57,810 nucleotides of DNA from GCA-2687515 sp002687515 (GTDB lineage: Bacteria > Pseudomonadota > Alphaproteobacteria > Rhodospirillales > UBA2165), in NCBI GenBank assembly GCA_030745835.1, contig JASLNU010000067.1, positions 1 through 57,810 on the forward strand, read 5' to 3'. The notes beneath the pieces are model-generated. The model had not been told where the DNA came from and did no database searches. It worked only from the letters and a program-made list of their open reading frames with translations. Below are positions 49,138-57,597 of this stretch, in pieces. Every line of letters begins with the position of its first letter. Position 1 is the first letter of the stretch. Both the position numbers and the translations under genes were made by a program.

Positions 49138-51531
49138 ATGTTGCGCAGCCTGGGAGCGAAATCGTCGTCGGTATCGATGGGAAGAGGAATACTAAATAGC
49201 TGGGCCGATGGGCCTGGGATTAAAGCCTTCGGCGCGGACATATTCGCACCGGACGGGTCGCTTCACCCGATTGCCGCGCAGATGCTGGAACCATTGCCGG
49301 CCGCCATAATTGTCCGCAAGAACCATATATTGCATGGCAACCGGGCGGCGCTAACCCTGTTTGGCGCGGAAATACTGGACGAACTGACGGGCTTGTCGCC
49401 GCGGCGCCTTATTCTGACGCCGGAACTGTTGTTCGCGTCGGACAGGGACGCAACGGATTTGTTCGCCGACGACGAATGCGGACAAGGCGAAGAGACGCCG
49501 GCCGCGAAGGAATTCAAAAGCGTCGGATTTTGGCGGCTCGATGGCAGCGCCTTCGCGGCGGATGTAAATGTGGCATCGGTGCCGGGCAGCGGCGGCGATT
49601 GCCGCTTGCTCATTATCGCCGAGCGCGCGCCGCGCCGCGAGTTGGATGATTGGCATATCTTACGGCAACTACTTGAGAACGCCGCCGGCATCATCCTGAT
49701 CTCTGACAGCCGCGGCGGCATCGTCATGGCGGGCCGTGAAACCTGCCGGGTCCTAGGCTACACGGAGGACGAAATTGGTAATCTATTTATCGACCAGATC
49801 GATTGCGCCCTCGGTGAACGGGACCGCGTAAGTTATTTGAAAGCGGCGACCTCCGACGACTGGGCCGCCGTGCTAACCCGTTTCGAGCGCAAACACGGAA
49901 GCATGTTTCCGGTGGAGGTTCGCAACAGCACCTTGAATATCTCGGGCGAGATTTACGTGATCTCGGTGGCGAGCGACATATCCGAATGGAAACGGACTGA
50001 AACAAGGCTAAAAAACAGCGAGCAACGGTTCCATGATTTCGCCTCGGCCGCCGCCGACCGGTATTGGGAAACCGACCAGAACCACCGGTTCGCCTTTATC
50101 CGCAACGCCAACCCACGAACGCGAAGCGATCCGCCGGAACACTGGATCGGTAAAACACGTTGGGAATTGCTTGGCGACGGCGGCGGCGATGACGAAAATT
50201 GGCGGCGCCACCGGAAAGACCTGCAGGCGCGAAGGGCATTCCGGAATTTCGAATTCCGGATGCGTCTGCCCGGTGGGCGCGACGCTTTCATCCGTTCCAG
50301 CGGCATACCGATATTTGACGAGGATGGTCAATTCGTGGGCTACCGTGGCATCAACATCGATATCACCGCCGAGATGCAAATGCGGGCCGAGGCGGCTACA
50401 GTGCGCGAGCGGTTCTTGAACGCCATGGAAAAATTGGATGTGGGGTTTGTCTTGTGGAACGCGGACAACGAGTTCGTCGCCTGCAACGAATTTTACCGGG
50501 AAATTTGCGGCGACGCGGCAAGCGCGCTGGTGCCTGGATTGCCGGCGGAAGATTTTGTTTCGCTCAAGGCAAGAAACCTCAACAAGGTAGAGGGCTATCG
50601 AACCGTATCGGACTGGCTCGGGGAGCAGCCGTTTGAAGCTTGGGCGGAATCAACCTCGCTCGAATACCAGTTGATCGACGGCCGCTGGCTGGTGCGCAGC
50701 TCGCAGCGTCTTGCCGATGGCGGCCTGATGTCCTTGCATACGGATATTACCGAACAGAAATCACATGAAATAGAGGTGGAGAGCGCGCGCCAAAGCGCCG
50801 AATTCGCCAATCGGGCGAAAAGCGAATTCCTTGCCAATATGAGCCACGAGTTGCGCACCCCGCTAAACGCCATCATCGGTTTCTCCGAGGCGCTGGGATC
50901 GGAAATCGCCGACAAACTGCCGGAAAAGACAAAAGCGGACTATATCGAATACATAAGTTCCTCGGGTCAGCATCTGCTTGATTTGATCAATGATCTGCTG
51001 GACGTTTCGGCCATCGAAGAGGGCCAAATTGAACTGAGCGAAGAGGTGTTTCCGCTCGCCAATGTCGCTGAAAGCGCCATTCGATTGGTGGCCCACCGCG
51101 CCGAAACCAACGGCATCGAGTTATGCAATGAAATTGGCGCGGATTCGCCTTTTCTCGTCGCCGATAAGCGGCGGGTGAAACAAATTCTGGTCAATCTCCT
51201 GTCCAACGCGGTCAAATTTACGCCGCAAGATGGTCGTATCGTGGCGGCATGCAATCTCGATAACAGCGGAAATCTGGAGGTAACGATCGAGGATTCGGGG
51301 ATCGGCATGGACCGGGCGGGGATCGAGCTTGCACGCAAGCGGTTCGGACAGGTGCCAGGCTCCGATGACGTTTCCGAGGGGACCGGTCTCGGCCTGCCTC
51401 TATCGATCAGGCTAGCCGAGATCCACGGTGGCAGCCTGGATATCGAAAGTACCGCCGGGAAGGGAACCAAAGTTACCGTCACCTTCCCGGCAAAACGGGT
51501 TCGTGTTCCGATAAATTTGCAATCCGCCTAG
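49138..51531 (+). CDS. Multi-PAS sensor histidine kinase
   Basis: This 797-residue kinase has four PAS-like modules at about residues 50-100, 175-290, 300-415 and 420-530, a HisKA helix with His570 in NMSHELRTPLNAI, and an ATPase domain with NLLSNAVKFTPQ, EDSGIGMD and GTGLGLPLS. It carries no membrane segment, so it should be a cytoplasmic sensor. Similar kinases with PAS-7 domains occur widely in alphaproteobacteria. The start is uncertain: ATG 49138 is used; TTG 49129 or ATG 49177 are possible and none has a strong ribosome site. No response regulator is adjacent. Confidence 0.85.
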   Translation: MLRSLGAKSSSVSMGRGILNSWADGPGIKAFGADIFAPDGSLHPIAAQMLEPLPAAIIVRKNHILHGNRAALTLFGAEILDELTGLSPRRLILTPELLFASDRDATDLFADDECGQGEETPAAKEFKSVGFWRLDGSAFAADVNVASVPGSGGDCRLLIIAERAPRRELDDWHILRQLLENAAGIILISDSRGGIVMAGRETCRVLGYTEDEIGNLFIDQIDCALGERDRVSYLKAATSDDWAAVLTRFERKHGSMFPVEVRNSTLNISGEIYVISVASDISEWKRTETRLKNSEQRFHDFASAAADRYWETDQNHRFAFIRNANPRTRSDPPEHWIGKTRWELLGDGGGDDENWRRHRKDLQARRAFRNFEFRMRLPGGRDAFIRSSGIPIFDEDGQFVGYRGINIDITAEMQMRAEAATVRERFLNAMEKLDVGFVLWNADNEFVACNEFYREICGDAASALVPGLPAEDFVSLKARNLNKVEGYRTVSDWLGEQPFEAWAESTSLEYQLIDGRWLVRSSQRLADGGLMSLHTDITEQKSHEIEVESARQSAEFANRAKSEFLANMSHELRTPLNAIIGFSEALGSEIADKLPEKTKADYIEYISSSGQHLLDLINDLLDVSAIEEGQIELSEEVFPLANVAESAIRLVAHRAETNGIELCNEIGADSPFLVADKRRVKQILVNLLSNAVKFTPQDGRIVAACNLDNSGNLEVTIEDSGIGMDRAGIELARKRFGQVPGSDDVSEGTGLGLPLSIRLAEIHGGSLDIESTAGKGTKVTVTFPAKRVRVPINLQSA

Positions 51532-51543
51532 TCGTCCGTGAAT

Positions 51544-51819
51544 AAAAGTCCCTCGCCCCAATTTGATTTGGGCTCGGTGTACTTTTATTCAGATTTTACA
51601 AGGAGAAACGAAGGCTTGGGGCGGCCCTGCGCCTTCTTTTCGCATGGCGATAATTGCAAGCTTTTGGGCGAAATTGCCCAAAAGCTTGCAATTCCGTACC
51701 GGCCCGATCAGGGATCGGACCGGGAAATCATGCCAAATTCGTCCGCCGAGCCGCCTCAAGGACGAATTTGTCCATAATTAATTCGGTAAAAAGTACACTG
51801 AGCGCAGCGAAGGACTTTT
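51544..51819. repeat. Nested palindromic element downstream of purE
   Basis: Outer ends AAAAGTCCCTCGC (51544-51556) and GCGAAGGACTTTT (51807-51819) pair with one mismatch; GCTCGGTGTACTTTT (51572-51586) pairs with 51789-51803; an inner 18-bp perfect stem joins 51652-51669 with 51676-51693; AAATTCGTCC pairs with GGACGAATTT farther right. The layout resembles the T/R elements, but their apical motifs are not present. It lies between the convergent sensor kinase and purE genes. Confidence 0.8.
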
Positions 51820-51854
51820 TAACGGGGAACGCCTAAATCAGTTGATAAAGGCCA

Positions 51855-52346
51855 CTATTCTTCCGGGGTTTCGTTGACCGCGGCGGATTGTTCGGCGCGA
51901 AAGGTTACCAGCGCATCGGCAATCGCCTCGTCGCTTAACGCCAGTATGCTTGCCGCCAAGAGCGCCGCATTGACCGCGCCCGACCGTCCCACCGCAAGGG
52001 TTCCGACCGGGATTCCGGCGGGCATCTGGACCATCGACAGGATTGCGTCGAGCCCGCCCATAACCTTTCCGTCCATGGGAACGCCGAGAACCGGAAGCGG
52101 TGTCAAGGCGGCCGCCGCGCCGGGCAGCGCCGCCGCCATGCCGGCGCCGGCGATGATGACCTTTAACCCATTGCCGCGCGCCGATGACGCATATTCGGTC
52201 AGCCGGTCCGGGGTCCGGTGCGCGGAAATGACCTTTACCTCATTGGCGATTTCCAGCTTGTCGAGTGTATCCTTGGCATGGCGCATGACCGGCCAGTCTG
52301 ACTGGCTGCCCATGATAATGCCGACTTGGGGTTTTGTTTCTGCCAC
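51855..52346 (-). CDS. purE: N5-carboxyaminoimidazole ribonucleotide mutase
   Basis: This 163-residue enzyme of purine synthesis moves the carboxyl group of N5-CAIR to make CAIR. It shows GIIMGSQSDWPVM, ISAHRTPDRL, and AGAGMAAALPGAAAAL with GVPMDGKVMGG, all class I PurE motifs. Class I enzymes need PurK, which is often next to purE; no purK lies on either side here, so it must be elsewhere if present. The ATG at 52346 follows GGGGAGATAGGAAAG. The element at 51544 follows the gene. Confidence 0.94.
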   Translation of the reverse strand: MAETKPQVGIIMGSQSDWPVMRHAKDTLDKLEIANEVKVISAHRTPDRLTEYASSARGNGLKVIIAGAGMAAALPGAAAALTPLPVLGVPMDGKVMGGLDAILSMVQMPAGIPVGTLAVGRSGAVNAALLAASILALSDEAIADALVTFRAEQSAAVNETPEE

Positions 52347-52481
52347 CTTTCCTATCTCCCCTGATCCGGTGCCGGTAAAGGTTTGCTAGAGAAGGCGCGC
52401 ATTATAGGTCGGCCAAACGGTGCGGCAAGGCCCCCGCCCGGCCGGAAAGTGCTCTAGCGATGCCATGTTTCCTATCTGCCG

Positions 52482-52682
52482 TCAGGCGATGATATCGGGA
52501 AATAATATCGCCTCGATCCGGGATATTTCGTCCCGCAAGGCGAGTTTTTCCTTTTTCAGGCGCTGCATATTGAGCTGATCGTACCCCGCCGCCGCCTTCA
52601 TGCCCTCGATCTCATCGTCCAGGGACCGGTGCCTGGCCTTCAATTCCGCCAAGCGCGATTCATGCTCCGATCTTTCGTCCAT
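52482..52682 (-). CDS. DUF465/YdcH-family protein
   Basis: This 66-residue helical protein (HESRLAELKARHRSLDDEIE, LKKEKLALRDEISRIEAIL) is a member of the YdcH/DUF465 family of short helical-hairpin proteins. Function is unknown to me. It reads on the minus strand, divergent from the phosphofructokinase gene. A second member lies at 54508. Confidence 0.85.
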   Translation of the reverse strand: MDERSEHESRLAELKARHRSLDDEIEGMKAAAGYDQLNMQRLKKEKLALRDEISRIEAILFPDIIA

Positions 52683-52771
52683 CGATACCGTCGGCTATTT
52701 GTTTCGGCCCAACTATAACAGATTTTCCGCTATAATGCGTACCAAGTTAAAATTTAGTTCGGAGAATATCA

Positions 52772-53863
52772 GTGGCCGGGGAAAAAAAGCGCACCATTGG
52801 GGTCTTGACCAGCGGCGGCGATTGCTCGGGACTTAACGCCGTTATCCGGGCCGTCGTGCACCGCGCCATGCACGGCTATGGCTGGCGTGTCTTGGGTATA
52901 CTTGACGGCACGCTGGGATTGCTGGAACGGCCGCTGCGTTTCGAGGAACTGACGTTGAAACTTTTCACCGGAAATATCCTCAGGCTCGGCGGCACCATCC
53001 TCGGCACCCATACGCGGGGCGATCCGTTCGATTTTCCGCTTCCGGGCGGCGGAACCGAGGACCGGTCAAACAGTTTCATATCCGGCTACCGCGAACTGGG
53101 CCTTGACGGGTTGATCGGGATCGGCGGCGACGGCAGCCTGAAAATCCTGGATCGCTTGGCGCGTCAAGGCGAATTCGACTTCATCGGAATACCGAAAACC
53201 ATCGACAACGATGTGCCGCTGACGGAATTTGCGGTCGGCTTTTCGACGGCTGTCGACGCGGCGGTCGAAGCGCTCGACAGGTTGCAGCCGACGGCGGCCA
53301 GCCACGACCGCGTCATGGTGCTCGAGGTGATGGGCCGCGATGCCGGGCATATCGCGCTTTATGCGGGGATCGGCGGCGGCGCCGATGTCATCCTGATCCC
53401 GGAAATTCCCTATTCCATCGATCTGATCGCCGAAAAAATCCATTCTCTGAGGAGCGAGGGCCGGCAACATGCGCTGGTCGTGTGCGCCGAGGCGGCGCGC
53501 GAGCTTAGCGGTGAGCGGGTGCTACAGGACGGAACCGGTGGCACTGCGCGTTACGGCGGAATTGGCCACGTGCTCGGTGCCTGCATCGCTGAGGCGACCG
53601 GAGCCGAAACCAGGGTGACCGTGCTTGGCCATGTGCAGCGCGGCGGCGTTCCCGATGCCCATGACCGGATCACCGCGTCGGCATTTGGGGTGCGCGCCGT
53701 CGATCTTCTGGCAAGCGGCCAATCGGGTAAGATGGTGGCCTGGCAGCACCGCCAAGTGGTGGATGTGCCGCTGGCCGAGGTCAATATGCGCGAGCGTCGC
53801 GTGGGTTTGGATGATACGCTGGTGCAGACCGCCCGCGGGCTCGGTATTTGCCTCGGTGATTAG
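52772..53863 (+). CDS. 6-phosphofructokinase
   Basis: This 363-residue enzyme phosphorylates fructose 6-phosphate. TSGGDCSGLNAVIRAV, IGIGGDGSLKIL, IPKTIDNDVPLTEFAVGF and the MGRDAGHIA region are conserved. The phosphoryl-donor site has Gly in GGDGS, where pyrophosphate-dependent enzymes have Asp, together with Lys in PKTIDND, so ATP use is favoured by analogy with actinobacterial enzymes of this mixed type. The start is GTG at 52772 after GGAG. The TIGR02444-like gene begins 4 bp after the stop. Confidence 0.9.
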   Translation: MAGEKKRTIGVLTSGGDCSGLNAVIRAVVHRAMHGYGWRVLGILDGTLGLLERPLRFEELTLKLFTGNILRLGGTILGTHTRGDPFDFPLPGGGTEDRSNSFISGYRELGLDGLIGIGGDGSLKILDRLARQGEFDFIGIPKTIDNDVPLTEFAVGFSTAVDAAVEALDRLQPTAASHDRVMVLEVMGRDAGHIALYAGIGGGADVILIPEIPYSIDLIAEKIHSLRSEGRQHALVVCAEAARELSGERVLQDGTGGTARYGGIGHVLGACIAEATGAETRVTVLGHVQRGGVPDAHDRITASAFGVRAVDLLASGQSGKMVAWQHRQVVDVPLAEVNMRERRVGLDDTLVQTARGLGICLGD

Positions 53864-53867
53864 TGAT

Positions 53868-54389
53868 ATGAGCCTGAATTTCCAATGGCCCGAAAATCCT
53901 TTCTGGGATTTTTCTCTCGCCATCTACGCCGAGGACGGCGTGCCAACGGTGTGTCTGGAATTGCAGGAGCGGCACGGCGCCGATGTCAACTTGTTGCTTT
54001 ATGTGGCGTGGGCCGGTGGACTTGGGCACCGCTTGACCAGCCAAGACCTGGCCAAAATCCAGGATGCGGTGAAACGCTGGCACGCTGGAGTAGTGGTTCC
54101 GTTGCGGGGCTTGCGCAGCGCATTGAAATCCGATGCCATGGGCGCCGCGCCGGAACTGGCCGAATCGATTCGCTCGGATATCAAGATGGCCGAGCTGAAC
54201 GCCGAGCGGGCCGAGCAGATCATGCTGTCGGGGGTGCTGGAAAAGTTGGGGCGGAAAGGAAGCGGCGAGCCCCGCCCGGCCGCCGAAAGCAACATGCGCG
54301 CCTATCTGGAACGGCTGGGTGGCACACTGGATAAGCGGGACAGCGACGGGATTGGCCTGATCGCCGAAGCGGCCTGCCGGCCAGGGTGA
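53868..54389 (+). CDS. TIGR02444-like protein
   Basis: This 173-residue protein starts MSLNFQWPENPFWDFSLAIYA, the hallmark of the TIGR02444 group of uncharacterised proteobacterial proteins, followed by VCLELQERHGADVNLLLYVAW and a helical C-terminal region. The ATG at 53868 is 4 bp after the phosphofructokinase stop, so they are likely one operon. Function is unknown. Confidence 0.82.
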   Translation: MSLNFQWPENPFWDFSLAIYAEDGVPTVCLELQERHGADVNLLLYVAWAGGLGHRLTSQDLAKIQDAVKRWHAGVVVPLRGLRSALKSDAMGAAPELAESIRSDIKMAELNAERAEQIMLSGVLEKLGRKGSGEPRPAAESNMRAYLERLGGTLDKRDSDGIGLIAEAACRPG

Positions 54390-54507
54390 ATGAAATTCAA
54401 TTTCAAAGTCCGAAAATTGGTCTCGAAATGGAGTTTTCACTGGAAAAATTTTGTTAACGGCCTTATTTATAAATGTGGAGATTCGTATAGCGAATGGAGG
54501 TTAGTGA

Positions 54508-54675
54508 ATGACGGAGTTGGATAAGATCACAAATTTGCGGACACGCCACAGCGAGCTTGAAGCCCAGATCGAACGTGAAACCGGCCGCCCGCTGCCAGAC
54601 GACCTGACAGTATCCAATCTCAAACGCGAAAAATTGAAAATTAAGGACGAACTTGCGAGTATGAACGCGCTCTAA
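54508..54675 (+). CDS. Second DUF465/YdcH-family protein
   Basis: This 55-residue protein reads MTELDKITNLRTRHSELEAQ at its start and ends DELASMNAL, with the same two-helix pattern as the YdcH protein at 52482. It has a good ribosome site (ATGGAGG) nine bases before the ATG. It was found by reading the short gap between the TIGR02444-like gene and trcR. Function is unknown. Confidence 0.75.
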   Translation: MTELDKITNLRTRHSELEAQIERETGRPLPDDLTVSNLKREKLKIKDELASMNAL

Positions 54676-54798
54676 CCAGCGCCGCTCCACCCGAAACAGC
54701 GTTTTTTATCCGGCGCCGCGCCGCCGGAAACAGATTCTTTTTTAATAATTAACCGCCAGATCATCGCGCCGTCAGCTATGTCGCAGGCCCGCGATATA

Positions 54799-55521
54799 TC
54801 AGCTTTCCTGGTTGTCGGTCGTGGGCCGGTCCTTGAATAGATTCTCGGCGTTGACCACGGGCTCCGGCTCCGGCTCCGGTTCTGGTTCTGGCTCTGGCGC
54901 TTCCGCGGGAGTGTCGGGCAGGGCAGGTTCGCCCGCCGGCGCCGCTTCCGGTCCGGCCGGCGCCTCGTCCGGGCTTGCCGCCGGCGCCCGCGTGGTGCCG
55001 GCACGGGCGCGTGCTATGGCCACCATTTTTTCCAAATCATCGGGCGAACACAGGCCCAGGTAAACCGGACTTTGCGGTTTGATATTGGTGGTATTATGGT
55101 GGGTTTTGTCGCGCACCGCGTTGATCGTCGGCTTGGTCGTGCCGATAAGGCGCGAAATTTGGGCGTCGCTCAGTTCCGGGTAATTACGCAGCAACCAAGC
55201 GATGGCGTCGGGCCGATCCTGGCGCTTGGAAATGGGCGTATAGCGGGCGCCTTTCTGGCGCACCTTGGGCAAGGGAACGCTGGGTTTGGCCATTTCCAGC
55301 CGGGCGCTGGAATCGGCTTCGCAACGGGCGATCTCTTCCTTCGTCAATTGGCCGTTGGCGACCGGGTCCAAGCCCTGCATGCCCGGCGCGACCTCGCCGT
55401 CGGCGATGGCTTGGACTTCCAGGTCGTGAAGATCGCAGTAAGCGGCGATCTGTTCGAACGTCAGCGTCGTGTTGTCGACCAGCCAAACGGCGGTGGCCTT
55501 GGGCATCAGCGGCTGTGCCAT
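54799..55521 (-). CDS. trcR: Cell-cycle transcriptional regulator TrcR (DUF1013)
   Basis: This 240-residue protein is a DUF1013 member, known in Caulobacter as TrcR, a conserved alphaproteobacterial transcription-associated regulator. KATAVWLVDNTTLTFEQIAAYCDLHDLEVQAIADG at the start contains a helix-turn-helix, and RPDAIAWLLRNYPELSDAQISRLIGTTKPTI a second HTH-like region. The C-terminal tail is rich in Pro/Ala/Glu with a run of about eight Pro-Glu pairs. ATG 55521 follows AAAGATATGGC without a strong ribosome site. It stands alone. Confidence 0.85.
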   Translation of the reverse strand: MAQPLMPKATAVWLVDNTTLTFEQIAAYCDLHDLEVQAIADGEVAPGMQGLDPVANGQLTKEEIARCEADSSARLEMAKPSVPLPKVRQKGARYTPISKRQDRPDAIAWLLRNYPELSDAQISRLIGTTKPTINAVRDKTHHNTTNIKPQSPVYLGLCSPDDLEKMVAIARARAGTTRAPAASPDEAPAGPEAAPAGEPALPDTPAEAPEPEPEPEPEPEPVVNAENLFKDRPTTDNQES

Positions 55522-55700
55522 ATCTTTGTTACCTACTATTCCTCGCGTTCCAAAACGGAACCCAAAATCGTGAATTCCGTTTCAACCGGAAAACCCAATT
55601 GGTTGACTAAATACATCAGGGAATATCAAGGGCTGCAACGCCTTGAATTTCTTAACGGAATATACCCGTGCCGGTGGGCAGCGTCAAACCGCGCGTCGGC

Positions 55701-56708
55701 CTATTCGGTGGTCAGCACGACCTTGCCGATATGGTTGCCGTCTTCGAGAATTTGATGCCCATCGGCAGCCTTGGCAAGGGGCAGGGTCTCGAATATCCGG
55801 GGCTTGATCTTGCCTTGCTCGATCAGCGGCCAGACCCGGGACTTCAGGGAATTGGCGATATCGCCCTTGAACTCCACCGAACGCATGCGCAGGGTCGATC
55901 CTGAAATCGTGTGCCGCTTCAGCATCAGCTGCAAGCAATCAACCTCGGACTTCACGCCGCCCAATGTCGCGATCATCGATATACGCCCATCGACGGCCAG
56001 GCATTCCAATTCCCTCTGCAGGTAATCGCCGCCGACCATGTCCAGTATCACGTCGACGCCGCGCCCGCCGGTGAATTTATTCACCTCCTCGGTAAAATCC
56101 TGGGTCTTGTAGTTGATCGCCAGGGCGGCGCCCAAATCGCGGCATGCCTGGCATTTTTCGTCGGTCCCGGCGGTGACGATAACCTGATGGCCAAGGCCGG
56201 CGGCGATCATCACCGCCGTTGTCCCGATGCCGCTGGCGCCGCCCTGAACCAGGAGCGTTTCTCCGGTCGCAAGCCGGCCACGGTCGAACACGTTCGACCA
56301 TACGGTAAAAAAGGTTTCCGGCAACGCCGCCGCTTCGATCATGCTCAGCCCCGCCGGCGCCGGCAGAACCTGCGGCGCCGGCGCCGAGCAATATTCCGCG
56401 TAGCCGCCGCCGGCGACCAGCGCCGTAACCGCGTCGCCGAGCTTCCAATCACCGGCGCCTTCTCCCATGGCCGCGACAATACCGGCGATTTCGAGGCCGG
56501 GAATATCACTGACCCCTGGCGGCGGCGGGTAGAGGCCCCGGCGCTGCATCAAATCGGGCCGGTTGACGCCGGCGGCCGCGACTTTGATCAGAATTTCACC
56601 TTCTCCGGGCCGGGGCACGGCGCGGACGCCCGCTATCAGCGCGTCACAATTGGGGCCGGGCTCTGGTATTTCGATGCAGTTCATGGTTTCGGGCAGTTCG
56701 CCGGACAT
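55701..56708 (-). CDS. NAD(P)H quinone oxidoreductase, zinc-free MDR type
   Basis: This 335-residue protein is a quinone oxidoreductase of the medium-chain reductase superfamily (PIG3/zeta-crystallin type). VNRPDLMQRRGLYPPPPGVSD at the N terminus is the PIG3 signature; LVQGGASGIGTTAVMIAAGLG binds NADPH. Structural zinc ligands are absent, as expected. GGGAGG stands six bases before the ATG at 56708. Repeat R3 lies 49 bp upstream on the shared promoter side. Confidence 0.9.
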   Translation of the reverse strand: MSGELPETMNCIEIPEPGPNCDALIAGVRAVPRPGEGEILIKVAAAGVNRPDLMQRRGLYPPPPGVSDIPGLEIAGIVAAMGEGAGDWKLGDAVTALVAGGGYAEYCSAPAPQVLPAPAGLSMIEAAALPETFFTVWSNVFDRGRLATGETLLVQGGASGIGTTAVMIAAGLGHQVIVTAGTDEKCQACRDLGAALAINYKTQDFTEEVNKFTGGRGVDVILDMVGGDYLQRELECLAVDGRISMIATLGGVKSEVDCLQLMLKRHTISGSTLRMRSVEFKGDIANSLKSRVWPLIEQGKIKPRIFETLPLAKAADGHQILEDGNHIGKVVLTTE

Positions 56709-56757
56709 GCTTGGCCTCCCAGGATTTATTCGCTATTGGCGAGTTAAGCGAAGGATA

Positions 56758-57021
56758 ATACCAACCTGCACGAATAAACACCCTTTGTGATCTTCTTTCC
56801 CGTTCCCTCGGTAGGAGGGGAGGCGCGGGCGATGGCGTCCCATCGGCAAGCCTTCCCGACACCCCGAGGGGACGGGAAAGGCGACCCGAAGGGCGGCGCC
56901 TGCTGGCCTCCGGATGTTGTCGCGCACCGCTTGTGATGCAAAGGCATCACAGCGCGGCACGCTCCTAGCCGGAAACCGGCAGGCGCCGTCACAACGGGTG
57001 TTTATTCGTGCAGGTTGGTAT
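56758..57021. repeat. Structured intergenic element R3 (three-way-junction family)
   Basis: The 264-bp element has 33-nt inverted ends (56758-56790 and 56989-57021, one mismatch, beginning ATACCAACCTGCACGAAT), the same internal hairpins as R1, and the tip GTGATGCAAAGGCATCAC. It is in the same orientation as R1. Between R1 and R3 the outer arms differ at several positions, and each change is matched in the opposite arm. Confidence 0.9.
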
Positions 57022-57070
57022 TAGTATGTTGGGACGGGTCTAGCAAGTTAACTTACCCGATGGGGACGAC

Positions 57071-57253
57071 ATGGATACCGATGATCTTGAACCGGTTGCG
57101 AAGAAAGCAGAAATCAAGAATCTCGAGATAATGTCGATCGAGGCGCTGGGCGAATATATTGCCGAGCTTGAGGACGAAATCGAACGCGTCCGCGCCGAAA
57201 TCGCACTCAAGGAAAAGGCGCGCGCCGGCGCCGAATCGGTATTCCGCAAATAG
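57071..57253 (+). CDS. DUF1192 family protein
   Basis: This 60-residue acidic protein ends in a helix (ALGEYIAELEDEIERVRAEI, then ALKEKARAGAESVFRK), matching the small alphaproteobacterial DUF1192 family. GGGGACGAC precedes the ATG at 57071. Its length is complete for the family. Function is unknown. It lies 49 bp after repeat R3. Confidence 0.85.
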   Translation: MDTDDLEPVAKKAEIKNLEIMSIEALGEYIAELEDEIERVRAEIALKEKARAGAESVFRK

Positions 57254-57406
57254 TCGATGAAAATAACCACTGTGCCCTGGTATTCGGCGCCGCGCGGCCG
57301 GCGCGGTCCGGTGAAATTCGTTAAGCATCCGTTAAGGGGCGGCTGATAGTCTATCGGTGATCGATGAGATCGAATGGTGTATGCCGTTCGTACCTCTTTG
57401 ACGCCT

Positions 57407-57537
57407 CCCTGTTAAACTCAAGCCGTCTCAAATTGAGACGGCTTTTTTTTCGGCGGAAGCGAGATTCACTGTTGACCGCCCGGTCCAGTCTTGTTTAGAG
57501 TCCAATCCGCGCACTTAGAGGGGCGAGTTTAACAGGG
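57407..57537. repeat. 13-bp inverted repeat around terminator
   Basis: CCCTGTTAAACTC (57407-57419) and GAGTTTAACAGGG (57525-57537) are perfectly complementary, with the terminator between. They might be ends of a mobile element or a regulatory pair. Confidence 0.65.
57421..57450 (+). terminator. Strong intrinsic terminator
   Basis: AGCCGTCTC pairs with GAGACGGCT around AAATT and is followed by a run of T residues. It lies about 170 bp after the DUF1192 gene, so it may end that transcript or that of an unannotated small RNA. Confidence 0.88.
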
Positions 57538-57597
57538 AATGTAAATGGGGGTTGCTGAAAACAGCGGAGCTATTGTCAAAAGTTGTGTATGGGCTGA

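Larger units (their letters stand above)
57254..57597. other. Intergenic region with terminator and inverted repeat
   Basis: This 344-bp gap contains a GC-rich hairpin near 57289-57305 (CCGCGC/GCGCGG), a strong intrinsic terminator (57421-57450), and a 13-bp inverted repeat straddling it. The stretch before the terminator could encode a small RNA. No protein gene is supported. Confidence 0.5.

Noticed and set aside
52440..52490. A further copy of the T1 end near GTGCTCTAGCGATGCC.
   Set aside because: Only a few bases resemble the T1 arm and no inverted partner is present.
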